Numbered from the stretch's first letter, positions 1-8,268 are shown. The stretch is 64,000 nt of DNA from Phycisphaerales bacterium (GCA_040217175.1 JAVJNT010000002.1:372001-436000); one strand, 5' to 3'. Notes: a model not told the origin generated them from the sequence alone. Numbers and translations are program-made.

Positions 1-1
1 C

Positions 2-685
2 GCGAGCGATGACGCCCGGCGCTACGCCGACACGTTTCCGCCCAGCAGCCCGGCCCACGCGCTCGTCATGACCGGGGCGTCGGCCATCGAAACGGCCGGA
101 CTCGGCGGCTACGACACGCTCGCCGGCGGGCTGGCCGCCGCGGTCGGCCCGTTCACCGAGGCACGGCTGCATGGCGCCGACGAATTCGTCCTCGACGACA
201 TCATGCGCAGGGCGTCGACGGCCCTGGATGTGGGCGTCGAGCGCGAGCTCGCGTTCCACACCGGCAGCGATCCGTCCACGGGCGGCTCGTACACCGACCC
301 GGACGTGGTCGTCTTCACCGATTCGATGGTCGCCGCCCAGGACCACCTCGACCAGGCCCGCGCTCTGGCCCTGGTGCCCGGGCCGCTGGAGCGCTGGGTC
401 GATGCGCTGCTCGAGTACGAGCTTGCCGTGCAGTCGGTCTTCGCCGTTGATGACGAGATCGTCCTGCTGATGGAAGACGATGCGTGCACGAGCGAGGGCT
501 CGATCCCCGGCTCGTGCTGCCTCGCGGACCTCGACCTCGACGGCCGACTGACCATCTTCGACTTCCTGGTGTTCCAGAACCTGTTCGCCACGGGCGACCT
601 CACCGCCGACTTCGACGGCGATGGATCGCTGACGCTGTTCGACTTCCTGGCGTTCCAGAACGCGTTCGACGCCGGCTGCCTGTGA
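2..685 (+). CDS. Secreted protein with C-terminal GC-type dockerin tail (5' partial)
   Basis: The reading frame is open from base 2, so the gene begins left of the window and only its last 227 codons are visible. The first methionine, at base 68, is internal. The main body is not recognised. The end is diagnostic: after a CCLAD segment come two acidic calcium-loop/helix units (DLDLDGRLT followed by IFDFLVFQN, then DFDGDGSLT followed by LFDFLAFQN), and the chain stops in AGCL. This paired tail is known from Phycisphaerae exoproteins and resembles dockerin repeats. The protein is therefore probably exported and surface-attached; its enzymatic or structural role cannot be read from this fragment. 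A divergent-direction neighbour (CHAD) starts a new unit to the right. Confidence 0.8.
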   Translation, partial: ASDDARRYADTFPPSSPAHALVMTGASAIETAGLGGYDTLAGGLAAAVGPFTEARLHGADEFVLDDIMRRASTALDVGVERELAFHTGSDPSTGGSYTDPDVVVFTDSMVAAQDHLDQARALALVPGPLERWVDALLEYELAVQSVFAVDDEIVLLMEDDACTSEGSIPGSCCLADLDLDGRLTIFDFLVFQNLFATGDLTADFDGDGSLTLFDFLAFQNAFDAGCL

Positions 686-722
686 AACCGTGAGAGCCCC
701 ACGAGCCTCGATCCCTCTCTCC

Positions 723-754
723 GGGCGCCCGCGGCCGACCGGCCTCGGGCGCCC
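723..754. terminator. GC-rich inverted repeat between convergent genes
   Basis: GGGCGCCC at 723-730 is repeated at 747-754; the word is its own reverse complement, so the two copies can pair as an 8-bp stem. It lies between the convergent ends of the dockerin-tailed gene and the CHAD gene. There is only a short TTCT after it, so termination is plausible but not shown. Confidence 0.35.
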
Positions 755-762
755 TTCTGCGG

Positions 763-1650
763 CTACTTCCGCAGCCGCCAGAGCGCTTCGGCGTGCGCAC
801 GCACGTGCGCGGGCCGCTGCGCGTAGAGCCGGTGGCCGAGGTCGAACGCCTCGGCCTCCAGCGTCCGGCAGCGTGCCGCGATGCGCTCGTGGAGCTCGGC
901 GCGATGCGCATCGTCGATGGCCGGCCCCGCGGCATCGATCGCGTCGGCCAGCACCCTCAGATCGTGATGATCGCCCAAGAGGTCGCTCAACAGCTTGGCC
1001 TGCTCGCGGACGGGCTCGATGACCGGGCGGAAGAGGCCGCGGAGCAGACGCAGGTGGGAACGGTTGTACTTCACACGCTTGCGCCAATCGTGGAGGCGCT
1101 CGGTCGTTGGCCTGGCCTGGGCCTCGTGCATATCCGACTGGCAGCGGGCGTAAGCCTTCTCGAGGCCCGGGCCGAGGACGTCAAAGCCGCGGGCGTCGAG
1201 CGTCCACTTGCGGGCTCGCTTCCTGGCCTCTGCCATGCGCTCGACGAATGCTTCCAAGCGCTCGACGGCGTCGGACGCCAGCTCGGCGCGTTCGGTCGCG
1301 AGCGCAGCGCGGACCGCAGCGAACGACTCGGCGTCGTCCCGGGTCAATTCATCGAACGCGTCGAGCACGGTCGTCGCGTCGCGCAGATCGGCCAGCAGCC
1401 GGGCGGCGGCGCGGAAGGCGGCGTTCTCACGCTGGTAGCCGTCGAAGCTCGGGCGCACAAGGCGGAGCAGTGCACGGAGTTCCTTGCAGCGCTTGCGCGC
1501 CGCGTGCACGGCCAGGTCAATGTCCTCGCGTGGGGCGTCGGCGGAGCGTGCTTCTTCAACGACGGCGATCGCCTTGTCGAGGCGCTCGACCGCGATGCGC
1601 CGCACGCCGGCGCGGACCTTCTCGGCTGACTGGAACTGGAACGCCACCAC
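763..1650 (-). CDS. CHAD domain protein
   Basis: A 295-residue, almost wholly alpha-helical protein with the CHAD signature: two helical repeats each carry a conserved His/Arg/Lys pattern, HAARKRCKELR near residue 49 and HDWRKRVKYNR in the second half. CHAD domains bind inorganic polyphosphate through a basic surface and often travel with polyphosphate enzymes. The start is GTG (1648-1650) with a GGGAGGGC ribosome-binding site just upstream; a second GTG follows at once. The gene is followed 46 bases later by the pyrophosphatase gene's stop, both transcribed leftward, the pyrophosphatase lying upstream. There is no CYTH triphosphatase domain, so this is a stand-alone CHAD. Role in polyphosphate handling is inferred from the family. 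Confidence 0.85.
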   Translation of the reverse strand: MVAFQFQSAEKVRAGVRRIAVERLDKAIAVVEEARSADAPREDIDLAVHAARKRCKELRALLRLVRPSFDGYQRENAAFRAAARLLADLRDATTVLDAFDELTRDDAESFAAVRAALATERAELASDAVERLEAFVERMAEARKRARKWTLDARGFDVLGPGLEKAYARCQSDMHEAQARPTTERLHDWRKRVKYNRSHLRLLRGLFRPVIEPVREQAKLLSDLLGDHHDLRVLADAIDAAGPAIDDAHRAELHERIAARCRTLEAEAFDLGHRLYAQRPAHVRAHAEALWRLRK

Positions 1651-1696
1651 GCCCTCCCACGGAAAGGCTAGCCGCTCAGCGTGCTGGTGGACCGGC

Positions 1697-2269
1697 CTAG
1701 CTGTGCAGGCCGGGGACCTTGCCCTGCCGACGCTCGGCGCTGTAGCGGTTCAGGGCGTTCTCGATGATCGGGTGGGCCGCCTCGGCGGGCATGATCTCGT
1801 CGACCTCGACGTCCTTGCTCTCGAGGACCTTGTAGTCCTCAAGGAAGCGCTTGAGCATCTTGAAGGTGTGCCGCGGGAAGTCGCTGGCGCTCTTGTAGTC
1901 GTCGTAGATGGGGTCCTGCTCGAGCACGGCGATGATCTTGTGGTCGGCCTGGCCCTCGTCGATCATGCTCATGAGCCCCACCGCCCGCGCCTGCACGAGG
2001 CACATGGGCACGACCTCCTCGGCGCTGAAGACCAGCACGTCGAGCGGGTCGTCGTCGTCGGCCAGCGTCTGGGGGATGAAGCCGTAATTGGCCGGGTAGT
2101 AGACGGCGCTGGACAGCACGCGGTCGAGCTTGAGCATGCCGCTGGTCTTGTCCAGCTCGTACTTGTTGTGGCTGCCCTTGGGGATCTCGATGACCGCGCG
2201 GAAGTGCCCCGGGAGGGGGTGGGTGCCGGAGCCGGGGGTGACGTCGTGCCAGGGGTGGATCATGGGCAT
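1697..2269 (-). CDS. ppa: Inorganic pyrophosphatase, family I
   Basis: A 190-residue soluble enzyme that hydrolyses pyrophosphate to two phosphates and so pulls biosynthetic reactions forward. Family I marks are all present: EIPKGSHNKYE near the N terminus, YYPANYGFIPQT, and the metal-binding signature DDDDPLD followed by VLVF. The frame stays open upstream to 2395, but the core begins at MPMIHPW, so I place the start at 2269; an in-frame ATG two codons later is an alternative. No Shine-Dalgarno sequence is visible. The leader upstream contains overlapping inverted repeats (2332-2365) and more hairpins. The CHAD gene lies 46 bases downstream on the same strand and may be co-transcribed. Confidence 0.93.
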   Translation of the reverse strand: MPMIHPWHDVTPGSGTHPLPGHFRAVIEIPKGSHNKYELDKTSGMLKLDRVLSSAVYYPANYGFIPQTLADDDDPLDVLVFSAEEVVPMCLVQARAVGLMSMIDEGQADHKIIAVLEQDPIYDDYKSASDFPRHTFKMLKRFLEDYKVLESKDVEVDEIMPAEAAHPIIENALNRYSAERRQGKVPGLHS

Positions 2270-2748
2270 GGAGGGTAGGGGGAATCTGGTCGGGCGGATG
2301 GTCTCGCAGCGGAGGCTCGCACGGCGCAGGCTGCCAGTTCCCGCCGATGAAAACTGGCATCGGCGACCGCCAGCCGCGACTCCAGCCAAAGTCATGCTGG
2401 CCGAACGGGCCCCACGGGTGGGATCCCGTCAGGACCCTTCCTCGGGATGCCCGAGCGTGCGTGGAGCGAACGAGCCCACGTGGCCTTGTTCCCAGGGGGG
2501 CCCGAGCCAGTTCGAAAAGGGCAACGGTCGCTGGCTCAGGAGCGAAGGCCTGAGCAGTGGGCCGACATCGGCCAATCGTCGTTGCAAGCGAGATCAACGC
2601 AGGGGCTGCCGGCAGGGAAAGCTCGGTGGAAGTGGGCAGGCCCGGCGAGGTTGCCTCGTGCCTCCCACTCGCAAGATGTTGTGGCTTCCAAGAATCAACC
2701 CTACCATGGGCGGAGCCAAGCCGTTTTCTCACCCGGAAGCCAGCCCGC
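2270..2748. other. Hairpin-rich 479-bp gap between ppa and nrdR
   Basis: No convincing protein is encoded here. The gap carries at least six short perfect inverted repeats: the overlapping pair at 2332-2365, 2414-2418/2425-2429, 2441-2446/2450-2455, 2504-2510/2531-2537, 2535-2540/2549-2554 and 2560-2565/2568-2573. Such density suggests a structured RNA or long structured leader, for ppa on the minus strand or nrdR on the plus strand. I looked for the conserved cores of RNase P RNA, tmRNA and SRP RNA on both strands and did not find them. Divergent promoters for ppa and nrdR must lie here but no confident -35/-10 pair stands out. Confidence 0.4.
2332..2365 (-). promoter_or_regulatory. Overlapping inverted repeats with pseudoknot topology, upstream of ppa
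   Basis: Two perfect 8-bp complementary pairs interlock: 2332-2339 (TGCCAGTT) pairs with 2352-2359 (AACTGGCA), and 2342-2349 (CGCCGATG) pairs with 2358-2365 (CATCGGCG). The order A-B-A'-B' is that of an H-type pseudoknot; because A' and B' share two bases and the connecting loops are very short, the two stems may instead be mutually exclusive. Read on the minus strand it sits 63-96 nt before the ppa start, in a position suited to control of translation. It does not match a riboswitch class that I can name. Confidence 0.4.
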
Positions 2749-3273
2749 GTGATCTGCCCCTATTGCAGCCATAACGACGACAAGGTCATCGACTCGCGGC
2801 CGGCCGAGAGCGGGCGGGCCATCCGGCGGCGGCGGGTGTGCAACCAGTGCGACCGGCGGTTTACCACGTACGAGCGGGTCGAGCAGCAGGCGCGGCTGGC
2901 GGTCGTCAAGCGCGACGGCAGCCGCGTGCCCTTCGACCCCGACACCGTGCTGCGGGGCATCCAGGCGGCCTGCGGCAAGCGGCCCATCCCCGAGGCGGCC
3001 AAGGCGGGCATCGTCGAGGCCGTCGAGGACGAACTCCACCAGGCCTACGAGCAGGAGGTCGAGAGCAGCGTCATCGGCGAGCTGGTGATGGCCCGGCTGC
3101 GCGAGGTCGACGAGGTTGCCTACATCCGCTTCGCCAGCGAGTACCACCAGTTCATGAGCGTGACCGAGCTGCAGCGCGAGCTCGACCAGCTCCGGACGCG
3201 GCCGAAGGACGTGAAGGACCAGAAGGCGCTCTTCGACACGACCGGCGATGGTGCGGCCCCGCCCCGCCGATAG
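2749..3273 (+). CDS. nrdR: NrdR, ribonucleotide reductase repressor
   Basis: A 174-residue regulator with an N-terminal zinc ribbon (Cys3, Cys6, Cys31, Cys34; CPYC and CNQC) followed by an ATP-cone domain starting near VVKRDGSRVPF. NrdR senses the dATP/ATP ratio through the cone and represses ribonucleotide reductase genes by binding NrdR boxes. The frame is open further upstream, but the zinc ribbon begins directly at a GTG (2749-2751), which is the family's normal start, so I use it. No clear NrdR box is seen in the adjacent gap. A lipoprotein gene begins eight bases after the stop, possibly in the same transcript. The C-terminal tail beyond the cone is about 20 residues longer than in short homologues. 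Confidence 0.93.
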   Translation: MICPYCSHNDDKVIDSRPAESGRAIRRRRVCNQCDRRFTTYERVEQQARLAVVKRDGSRVPFDPDTVLRGIQAACGKRPIPEAAKAGIVEAVEDELHQAYEQEVESSVIGELVMARLREVDEVAYIRFASEYHQFMSVTELQRELDQLRTRPKDVKDQKALFDTTGDGAAPPRR

Positions 3274-3281
3274 GATTGAGC

Positions 3282-3791
3282 ATGGACCAGCAACGCACGG
3301 ACGGCGTCGGTGTTCGGAGGATGCGGATGCTCGCGCTGGGCGCGATCGTCGCGTCGGTGACGGCCTGCTCGAGCACGCCGCCGCCCAGGCCGTTGCCTGA
3401 GCCGCGGTCGCAAACCGGGTCGCAACAGAAGACGCAACAGGCCCCGCAACAGACGAGGCAGCTCGCCGAGCGCCCGAGGGCGGCCGAGCCCGAGCGCGTC
3501 GATGCGTCGAGGACCGAGGTCCAGGCCGCGCCCGATCCCACCCCGCTCGGGCCCGCGCGCTCGGCCGGCGAGACGGGCCCGCCGCAGTGGTTCCGCGAGG
3601 GAGCCTTCGAGATCGACGGCCGCGAGCACCGGGCGTTCGCCGTCACCGCCGGCGACGTGCGGCAGGCCCGGGGCCAGGCGATGGCGCTGGCCTACGAGCG
3701 GTACCCCCGGGGCCACGTGGCGGCGCACGAGGCGGTGCGGCAGGCCGACGGGAGCTGGCGGTTCTACGTGCTGATGTCCGCCGGGGGCTGA
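3282..3791 (+). CDS. Putative lipoprotein, unknown function
   Basis: A 169-residue protein starting at ATG 3282. The N terminus carries a lipoprotein signal: basic residues (VRRMRM), a hydrophobic stretch LALGAIVASV and the lipobox-like VTAC, so acylation at that Cys is likely. Next comes a low-complexity linker rich in Pro, Gln, Arg and Glu, then a compact C-terminal part (GAFEIDGREHRAFAV onward, about 60 residues) that may form a small alpha/beta domain. It follows nrdR by eight bases. I do not recognise the domain; the periplasmic location is inferred from the signal alone. A start at the second methionine (MRMLALG) would still give a complete signal peptide. Confidence 0.65.
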   Translation: MDQQRTDGVGVRRMRMLALGAIVASVTACSSTPPPRPLPEPRSQTGSQQKTQQAPQQTRQLAERPRAAEPERVDASRTEVQAAPDPTPLGPARSAGETGPPQWFREGAFEIDGREHRAFAVTAGDVRQARGQAMALAYERYPRGHVAAHEAVRQADGSWRFYVLMSAGG

Positions 3792-3883
3792 TGGCAGCGG
3801 GCGGGTAATCTCGGCGGCCCCGATGGCTCGATGTCTTTCCGGTCCGTGCTATCTTGCGTGGGCACCTTGCGCCCGGAGGCATC

Positions 3884-5284
3884 ATGTCCGACTCAACGCC
3901 GACGCTCGATCAGCCGCAGGTAGACCAAGCCCCGCAGGAAGCCGTCCTCGACGAGGCGGTCGGCCGCGGCGACGGCGGCGTGTGCACCGAGTGGCTCGAG
4001 AGCGCGAGCACCGAGCAGACGGTCCACGCCGTGAGCGCGATGGACACCGGCGAGCAGGCCAAGCTGCTCGCGCTGCTGCCCGCCGAGTCGGCCGCCGAGG
4101 TGTGCGAGGCGCTGCCGCGCGTGCAGGCGGCCGGGGCGCTGGGCGCGCTGGGCGTTCTCGACCAGGCCAAGGCCGCCGGCATCCTCGAGGCCATGACCAG
4201 CGACGACCGGGCCGACCTGGTCGCCGCTATCGACGAGGACGAGGCCCACACCATCCTGGCGGCCATGCCCGCCGACGTCGCCGACGAGACGCGGCGGCTG
4301 GCCAGCTACGACGAGGACTCGGCCGGCGGGCTCATGCTCACCGAGTTCCTCGCGTTCGACGAGTCGATGACCGTGCGCGACGTGCTGGCGGACATGGAGG
4401 AGAACGCCGAGCGCTACCGCGACTACAACATCCAGTACTCGTACGTGGTCGACGCGGGCGGCGCGCTCCGCGGCGTCATCCCCATCCGCCGGCTGCTGAT
4501 GGCCCGGCGGATGACGCCGGTGGCCGAGATCATGATCAAGGACCCGGTGTCCGTCGCCGACACGACGGACTTCGACGCGCTGCGCGGGGTCTTCGACGAC
4601 CACGGCTTCCTGGCGTTCCCGGTGGTCGACGAGCAGCAGCGGCTCCTGGGCGTGGTCGAGCGCAGCGCGGTGAGCGAGGCGGCCCTCGAGGACGCCGACG
4701 ACATGTACCGGGCCAGCCAGGGCATCGTGGGCGGCGAGGAGCTCCGCTCGATGCCGCTAACGCTGCGCAGCCGGCGGCGCCTGGCGTGGCTGAGCATCAA
4801 CATCGTGCTGAACATCGCCGCCGCGAGCGTCATCGCGTTCCATCAGGAAACGCTCGAGGCGGTGATCGCGCTGGCCGTCTTCCTGCCGATCATCTCGGAC
4901 ATGAGCGGGTGCTCGGGCAATCAGGCCGTGGCGGTGAGCATGCGCGAACTGACCCTCGGCGTGACCCGGCCGCGCGACATCTTCCGCGTGCTCTTCAAGG
5001 AGTGCAGCGTCGGCATCATCAACGGCGTGGTACTCGGCATCCTGATCGGCGGCGTGGCGTTCCTGTGGAAGGGCAACCTGGCGTTGAGCGCGGTCGTCGG
5101 CGTGGCGCTGGCGGCCAACACGCTGATCGCCGTGTGCATCGGCGGCGGCGTGCCGTTGCTCTTGAAGGGCTTCAAGACCGACCCGGCCCTGGCCAGCGGC
5201 CCCATCCTGACGACCATCACCGACATGTGCGGCTTCCTGATCGTCCTGAGCCTGGCCAGCGCGATGATGGCCTACCTGACCTGA
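3884..5284 (+). CDS. mgtE: MgtE-family magnesium transporter
   Basis: A 466-residue channel-type Mg2+ transporter. Order of parts: an N-terminal helical MgtE_N domain (about residues 30-130), a pair of CBS domains (about 140-270) that sense Mg2+ in the cytosol, a connecting helix, and a C-terminal membrane domain of about five helices (from residue 310). Family signs in the membrane part are GCSGNQAVAVSMRELTLG and DPALASGPILTTITDM, the latter carrying the Asp that lines the pore in studied homologues. The start at ATG 3884 has GGAGG at 3875-3879. A further in-frame ATG lies 30 bases upstream but lacks this site. No neighbour is obviously functionally linked. Confidence 0.9.
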   Translation: MSDSTPTLDQPQVDQAPQEAVLDEAVGRGDGGVCTEWLESASTEQTVHAVSAMDTGEQAKLLALLPAESAAEVCEALPRVQAAGALGALGVLDQAKAAGILEAMTSDDRADLVAAIDEDEAHTILAAMPADVADETRRLASYDEDSAGGLMLTEFLAFDESMTVRDVLADMEENAERYRDYNIQYSYVVDAGGALRGVIPIRRLLMARRMTPVAEIMIKDPVSVADTTDFDALRGVFDDHGFLAFPVVDEQQRLLGVVERSAVSEAALEDADDMYRASQGIVGGEELRSMPLTLRSRRRLAWLSINIVLNIAAASVIAFHQETLEAVIALAVFLPIISDMSGCSGNQAVAVSMRELTLGVTRPRDIFRVLFKECSVGIINGVVLGILIGGVAFLWKGNLALSAVVGVALAANTLIAVCIGGGVPLLLKGFKTDPALASGPILTTITDMCGFLIVLSLASAMMAYLT

Positions 5285-5413
5285 TCGATCCGGACCCAGA
5301 GGAGCGGCGGGCGGACCACTAGCGGACGATGGGCGGGCGACCGGCGGACGAAAAGTCTGGCGGGCGAATCCCAACTACTTGGCGACGCACCCCCGACTCT
5401 GGGAGAACCCGCT

Positions 5414-5842
5414 ATGCCCGCTGCCATGACCTGCTGCCACGCCGCCCCCCCGCCGCTGCCCGCCGAAGCCGCCCAGACCACGGACGTGCCGCGGGATGCG
5501 AAGCGTCGCGGCCGCTGCCAGGCCATGACCGCCTCGCCCGGCCGGGCGATGATGATCGTGATGACCCTCGCGACGGCGCTGGCAACGGTGGTCGCCATCG
5601 GGCAGCTCGCCGAGGGCGGCTCGGGCGAGCAGGCCGGCGAGACGCTGTTCGTCGTCTCGGCATTCAACCTGGTCTTCACGGCGCTCTTCGCGCCGCTGGT
5701 GGCGATCTTCACGCTGCGAGCCGGATTCTGCCGTGCGATCCGTGCGTTCTTCGGCACGATCTTCACGGGCATCGGCCTGACGCTGGGCCTGCTCTTCATG
5801 AGCGTCGTCATCCTGTTCGGCCTGGCGGCGATCTTCGGGTAG
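5414..5842 (+). CDS. Small membrane protein, unknown function
   Basis: A 142-residue protein with a soluble, Ala/Pro/Cys-containing N terminus of about 40 residues and then about three hydrophobic helices (IVMTLATALATVVAIG, FVVSAFNLVFTALFAPLVA, and a C-terminal GIGLTLGLLFMSVVILFGLA). No family is recognised. It sits between mgtE and metF. An alternative long frame on the same strand overlaps it completely, but that frame only becomes meaningful in metF, downstream of this gene's stop. Coding potential is supported by the clean alternation of polar and membrane segments; the function is unknown. Confidence 0.6.
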   Translation: MPAAMTCCHAAPPPLPAEAAQTTDVPRDAKRRGRCQAMTASPGRAMMIVMTLATALATVVAIGQLAEGGSGEQAGETLFVVSAFNLVFTALFAPLVAIFTLRAGFCRAIRAFFGTIFTGIGLTLGLLFMSVVILFGLAAIFG

Positions 5843-5898
5843 CCGGACGGCCGAAGGGCCCGGGTCGAGAAGATCCTGACGGACCGATACAGTTCTCG

Positions 5899-6954
5899 GT
5901 GTCGGACCCATCGACGAAACAAGCCAAGGCCGAGGCCGGTCGCGCGAACGGCAGCGCGACGCCAAGCTCTCCTGACCAAGCAAGGTCCAGCGCGAGCCCC
6001 AACGCCAGCCCAGTCACGCCCAGCGAGCACATCGCCGACATCATCGAGCGCGACGGCACGACGGCGAGCTTCGAGTTCTTCCCGCCCAAGAACGCGGAGG
6101 CCGCCGAGAAGCTGTACCAGGCCATCAGCGAGCTCGAGGACCTGCGCCCGAGCTTCGTGTCGGTGACGTATGGCGCCGGCGGCAGCACGCGGGAGCTGAC
6201 GCGGGAACTCGTCCTCCGCATCCGTCGAGAGACGCCGCTGCACCCGATCCCCCACATGACGGGCGTGTGCCACACGCCCCGGGAAGTCGACGAGATGCTG
6301 GAGGGATACGCCCGTGCGGGCGTGCGCAACATCATGGCGCTCGGCGGAGACCCACCGCTCGACGGCGGCGCGCCAAGCGGCCGGCGGAAGGGCGAAGACC
6401 CCTTCGCGCACTTCCGCTACGGCGCCGACGTCGTCCGCGCAATCCGCTCGTACTCGGACAACAACCTGGGCAAGGATCGCACCTTCGGCATCGGCGTGGG
6501 CGGGTACCCCGAGGGCCACGCCGCCACGCCCAACCGCCTCAAGGAAATGGACCACCTCAAGGCCAAGGTCGACGCGGGGGCCGACTTCATCATCACCCAG
6601 CTCTTCTTCGACAACCACGACTTCTACGACTTCCGCGAGCGGTGCGAGCTGGCGGGCATCAAGGTCCCGATCATCGCGGGCATCATGCCCATCACCAGCA
6701 CCAAGGGCATGGGCCGCATGGCCGAGCTGGCCGCGGGCAGCCGCTTCCCGGCGCCGTTGCTGCGGGCGCTCCGGCGCGCGGGCGACGAGCCCGACCTCGT
6801 CCGCCGCGTGGGCCTGCACTGGGCCACCGAGCAGTGCCGAGACCTGCTCGACCACAAGGTCGCCGGCCTACACCTCTACACGCTCAACAAGAGCACGGCC
6901 ACGCGGGAGATCTACCGGACGCTGGGCGTCAAAGACTCGCGGTCGTTCTCTTGA
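5899..6954 (+). CDS. metF: Methylenetetrahydrofolate reductase
   Basis: A 351-residue FAD enzyme of one-carbon metabolism that reduces 5,10-methylene-THF to 5-methyl-THF for methionine synthesis. Visible hallmarks are FEFFPPKN with its catalytic-site Glu, VTYGAGGSTREL, HMTGVCHT, NIMALGGDPP, QLFFDNHDFYDF and PIIAGIMPI. The frame is open far upstream through the preceding membrane-protein gene; the GTG at 5899 is the only sensible start after that gene ends. It gives a low-complexity N-terminal extension of about 45 residues (Ser/Ala/Pro-rich) before the barrel. The last four bases overlap the start of the glycosylase gene, so the two are probably translated in tandem. Confidence 0.92.
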   Translation: MSDPSTKQAKAEAGRANGSATPSSPDQARSSASPNASPVTPSEHIADIIERDGTTASFEFFPPKNAEAAEKLYQAISELEDLRPSFVSVTYGAGGSTRELTRELVLRIRRETPLHPIPHMTGVCHTPREVDEMLEGYARAGVRNIMALGGDPPLDGGAPSGRRKGEDPFAHFRYGADVVRAIRSYSDNNLGKDRTFGIGVGGYPEGHAATPNRLKEMDHLKAKVDAGADFIITQLFFDNHDFYDFRERCELAGIKVPIIAGIMPITSTKGMGRMAELAAGSRFPAPLLRALRRAGDEPDLVRRVGLHWATEQCRDLLDHKVAGLHLYTLNKSTATREIYRTLGVKDSRSFS

Positions 6955-7574
6955 CACGCGACCGCCTGAGCGTGCCGGCCGAGCGAGCCGCGCGAGCCAT
7001 GCTGGGCTGGACGCTGCACCGCCGGCTGGCAGACGGAGCCGTCCTCGTCGGGCGCATCGTCGAGACCGAGGCCTACCTGGGCGTCGACGACGAGGCCAGC
7101 CACACGTACATGGGAAGGCGCACCGAGCGCAACGAATCGATGTACGGCCGGCCCGGCACGGCGTACGTCTACTTCACCTACGGCATGCACTGGTGCATGA
7201 ACGTCGCGTGCGCGAGCGAGGGCGACCCACAGGCCGTGCTGCTCCGAGCGATCGAGCCGGTCGAAGGAGCCGATCGCATGGACGAGCTGCGGCGTGTTAA
7301 CCCCAAGGCCGCCGCGTCGCTGCCCGAGCACAAGCTCGGCTCGGGCCCGGCCAGGCTGTGCGCGGCGATGGGCATCGACCGCGCGAGCAACGGGCTCGAC
7401 CTGCTGTCGCCGGCCCGGAACGGAAACGCCCTCTGGCTCGAGCCGGGCGATGAACCGAGCGACGTGCTGGCGGGCCCCAGGATCGGCATCGACCGCGTCG
7501 GCGAGCGCTGGCGGACCGCCGCGCTGCGGTTCGGCGTGGCGGGCAGCCGGTCGCTCAGCCGGCCTTTCCCCTGA
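6951..7574 (+). CDS. mpg: 3-methyladenine DNA glycosylase (AAG/MPG family)
   Basis: A 207-residue base-excision repair enzyme that removes alkylated purines from DNA. The family core is clear: VETEAYLG with the catalytic Glu, ASHTYMGRRTERN, MYGRPGTAYVYFTYGMHW, and GSGPARLCAAMGID. The start is inferred as TTG at 6951, overlapping the metF stop (TTGA), since the conserved region begins about seven residues later and no ATG or GTG precedes it in range. Length is typical of bacterial members. A uracil-DNA repair pair lies about 7 kb to the right, but nothing links them in one transcript. Confidence 0.9.
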   Translation: MTRDRLSVPAERAARAMLGWTLHRRLADGAVLVGRIVETEAYLGVDDEASHTYMGRRTERNESMYGRPGTAYVYFTYGMHWCMNVACASEGDPQAVLLRAIEPVEGADRMDELRRVNPKAAASLPEHKLGSGPARLCAAMGIDRASNGLDLLSPARNGNALWLEPGDEPSDVLAGPRIGIDRVGERWRTAALRFGVAGSRSLSRPFP

Positions 7575-7716
7575 GCATTGGAGATACGGGGCGTCTGTTC
7601 GGGCCTTGTCGGGAGTTGGGGGGATTCACCTTCGTGAGCCGATACAGGGGGCGCCCGCGTGTACCATGCTCCGCAGGCCGGGAATGAGCCGGCCCCCCAG
7701 GCACGTTTGGATAGGT

Positions 7717-8268
7717 ATGGACGAGCTCATCGACTGGCAGCGGATGCGGACCCTGGCGCCCTTTTCGCCCGAGGCGTTTCGCTTCGTGCAAGAGGGCCTG
7801 CAGCACACGCTGGAGAAGGGCCGGGGCGACGAACTGCCCGGTCCGTCTTCCGACGAGGCTTCCGAGCAGGCCGCCCACGAGCAAGCCGAAGCCGACCTCG
7901 ACCTGACGCTGCTCAGCGAAATCGCGGGCATCGATCAGGACGAGTTGGACGAGATCGCCGCAGTCCAGAGCCGGCACGTGAGCGGGCAGGAGCTTTGCCT
8001 GGGCCTTCGCTCGCTCGCGGTCGAGAAGTACGGCCTGCTCGCGCACACGGTCCTCCGGGGCTGGGGCGTGCGCAGCACCGAGGACTTCGGCAAGATCGTC
8101 TATGCGATGGTCGATACCGGGCTGCTCCGTACCAGCGAGGACGATTCGCTCGACGACTTCCGCGGCGTGTACGAGTTCGAAGAGGCCTTCGACGGCCCGC
8201 TCGATCGCACGAGTCGCGGCCCCAACGCCGCTGCCCCCGACGTCGAAGGGGCGGGCGGGGTTGGCTAA
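7717..8268 (+). CDS. Minf_1886-family protein (planctomycete/verrucomicrobial)
   Basis: A 183-residue protein matching the conserved Minf_1886 type known mainly from planctomycetes and verrucomicrobia. Recognisable stretches are FSPEAFRFVQEGLQHTL, HVSGQELCLGLRSLAVE, YGLLAHTVLRGWGV, and TEDFGKIVYAMVDTGLL. These proteins have no established function. The start ATG 7717 follows AGG in ATAGGT and is the point where similarity begins; an earlier in-frame methionine is possible. In the middle there is an acidic, Glu/Asp-rich stretch of about 40 residues. Its stop codon lies inside the start region of the next gene, an AI-2E-type permease, so co-translation is likely. Confidence 0.82.
   Translation: MDELIDWQRMRTLAPFSPEAFRFVQEGLQHTLEKGRGDELPGPSSDEASEQAAHEQAEADLDLTLLSEIAGIDQDELDEIAAVQSRHVSGQELCLGLRSLAVEKYGLLAHTVLRGWGVRSTEDFGKIVYAMVDTGLLRTSEDDSLDDFRGVYEFEEAFDGPLDRTSRGPNAAAPDVEGAGGVG

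Noticed and set aside
2332-2365. Fluoride riboswitch before ppa
   Set aside because: Position and pseudoknot order are suggestive, but the second pseudoknot arm follows after only two bases, leaving no room for the third helix and the conserved bases of that class.
2270-2748. RNase P RNA, tmRNA or SRP RNA
   Set aside because: None of their conserved core sequences is found on either strand.
2130-2774. Long frame covering the ppa-nrdR gap
   Set aside because: High GC keeps frames open by chance. The translation has random composition, overlaps ppa on the other strand and matches nothing.
5329-5898. N-terminal extension of metF to base 5329
   Set aside because: This stretch overlaps a better membrane-protein gene in another frame and its translation is not protein-like.
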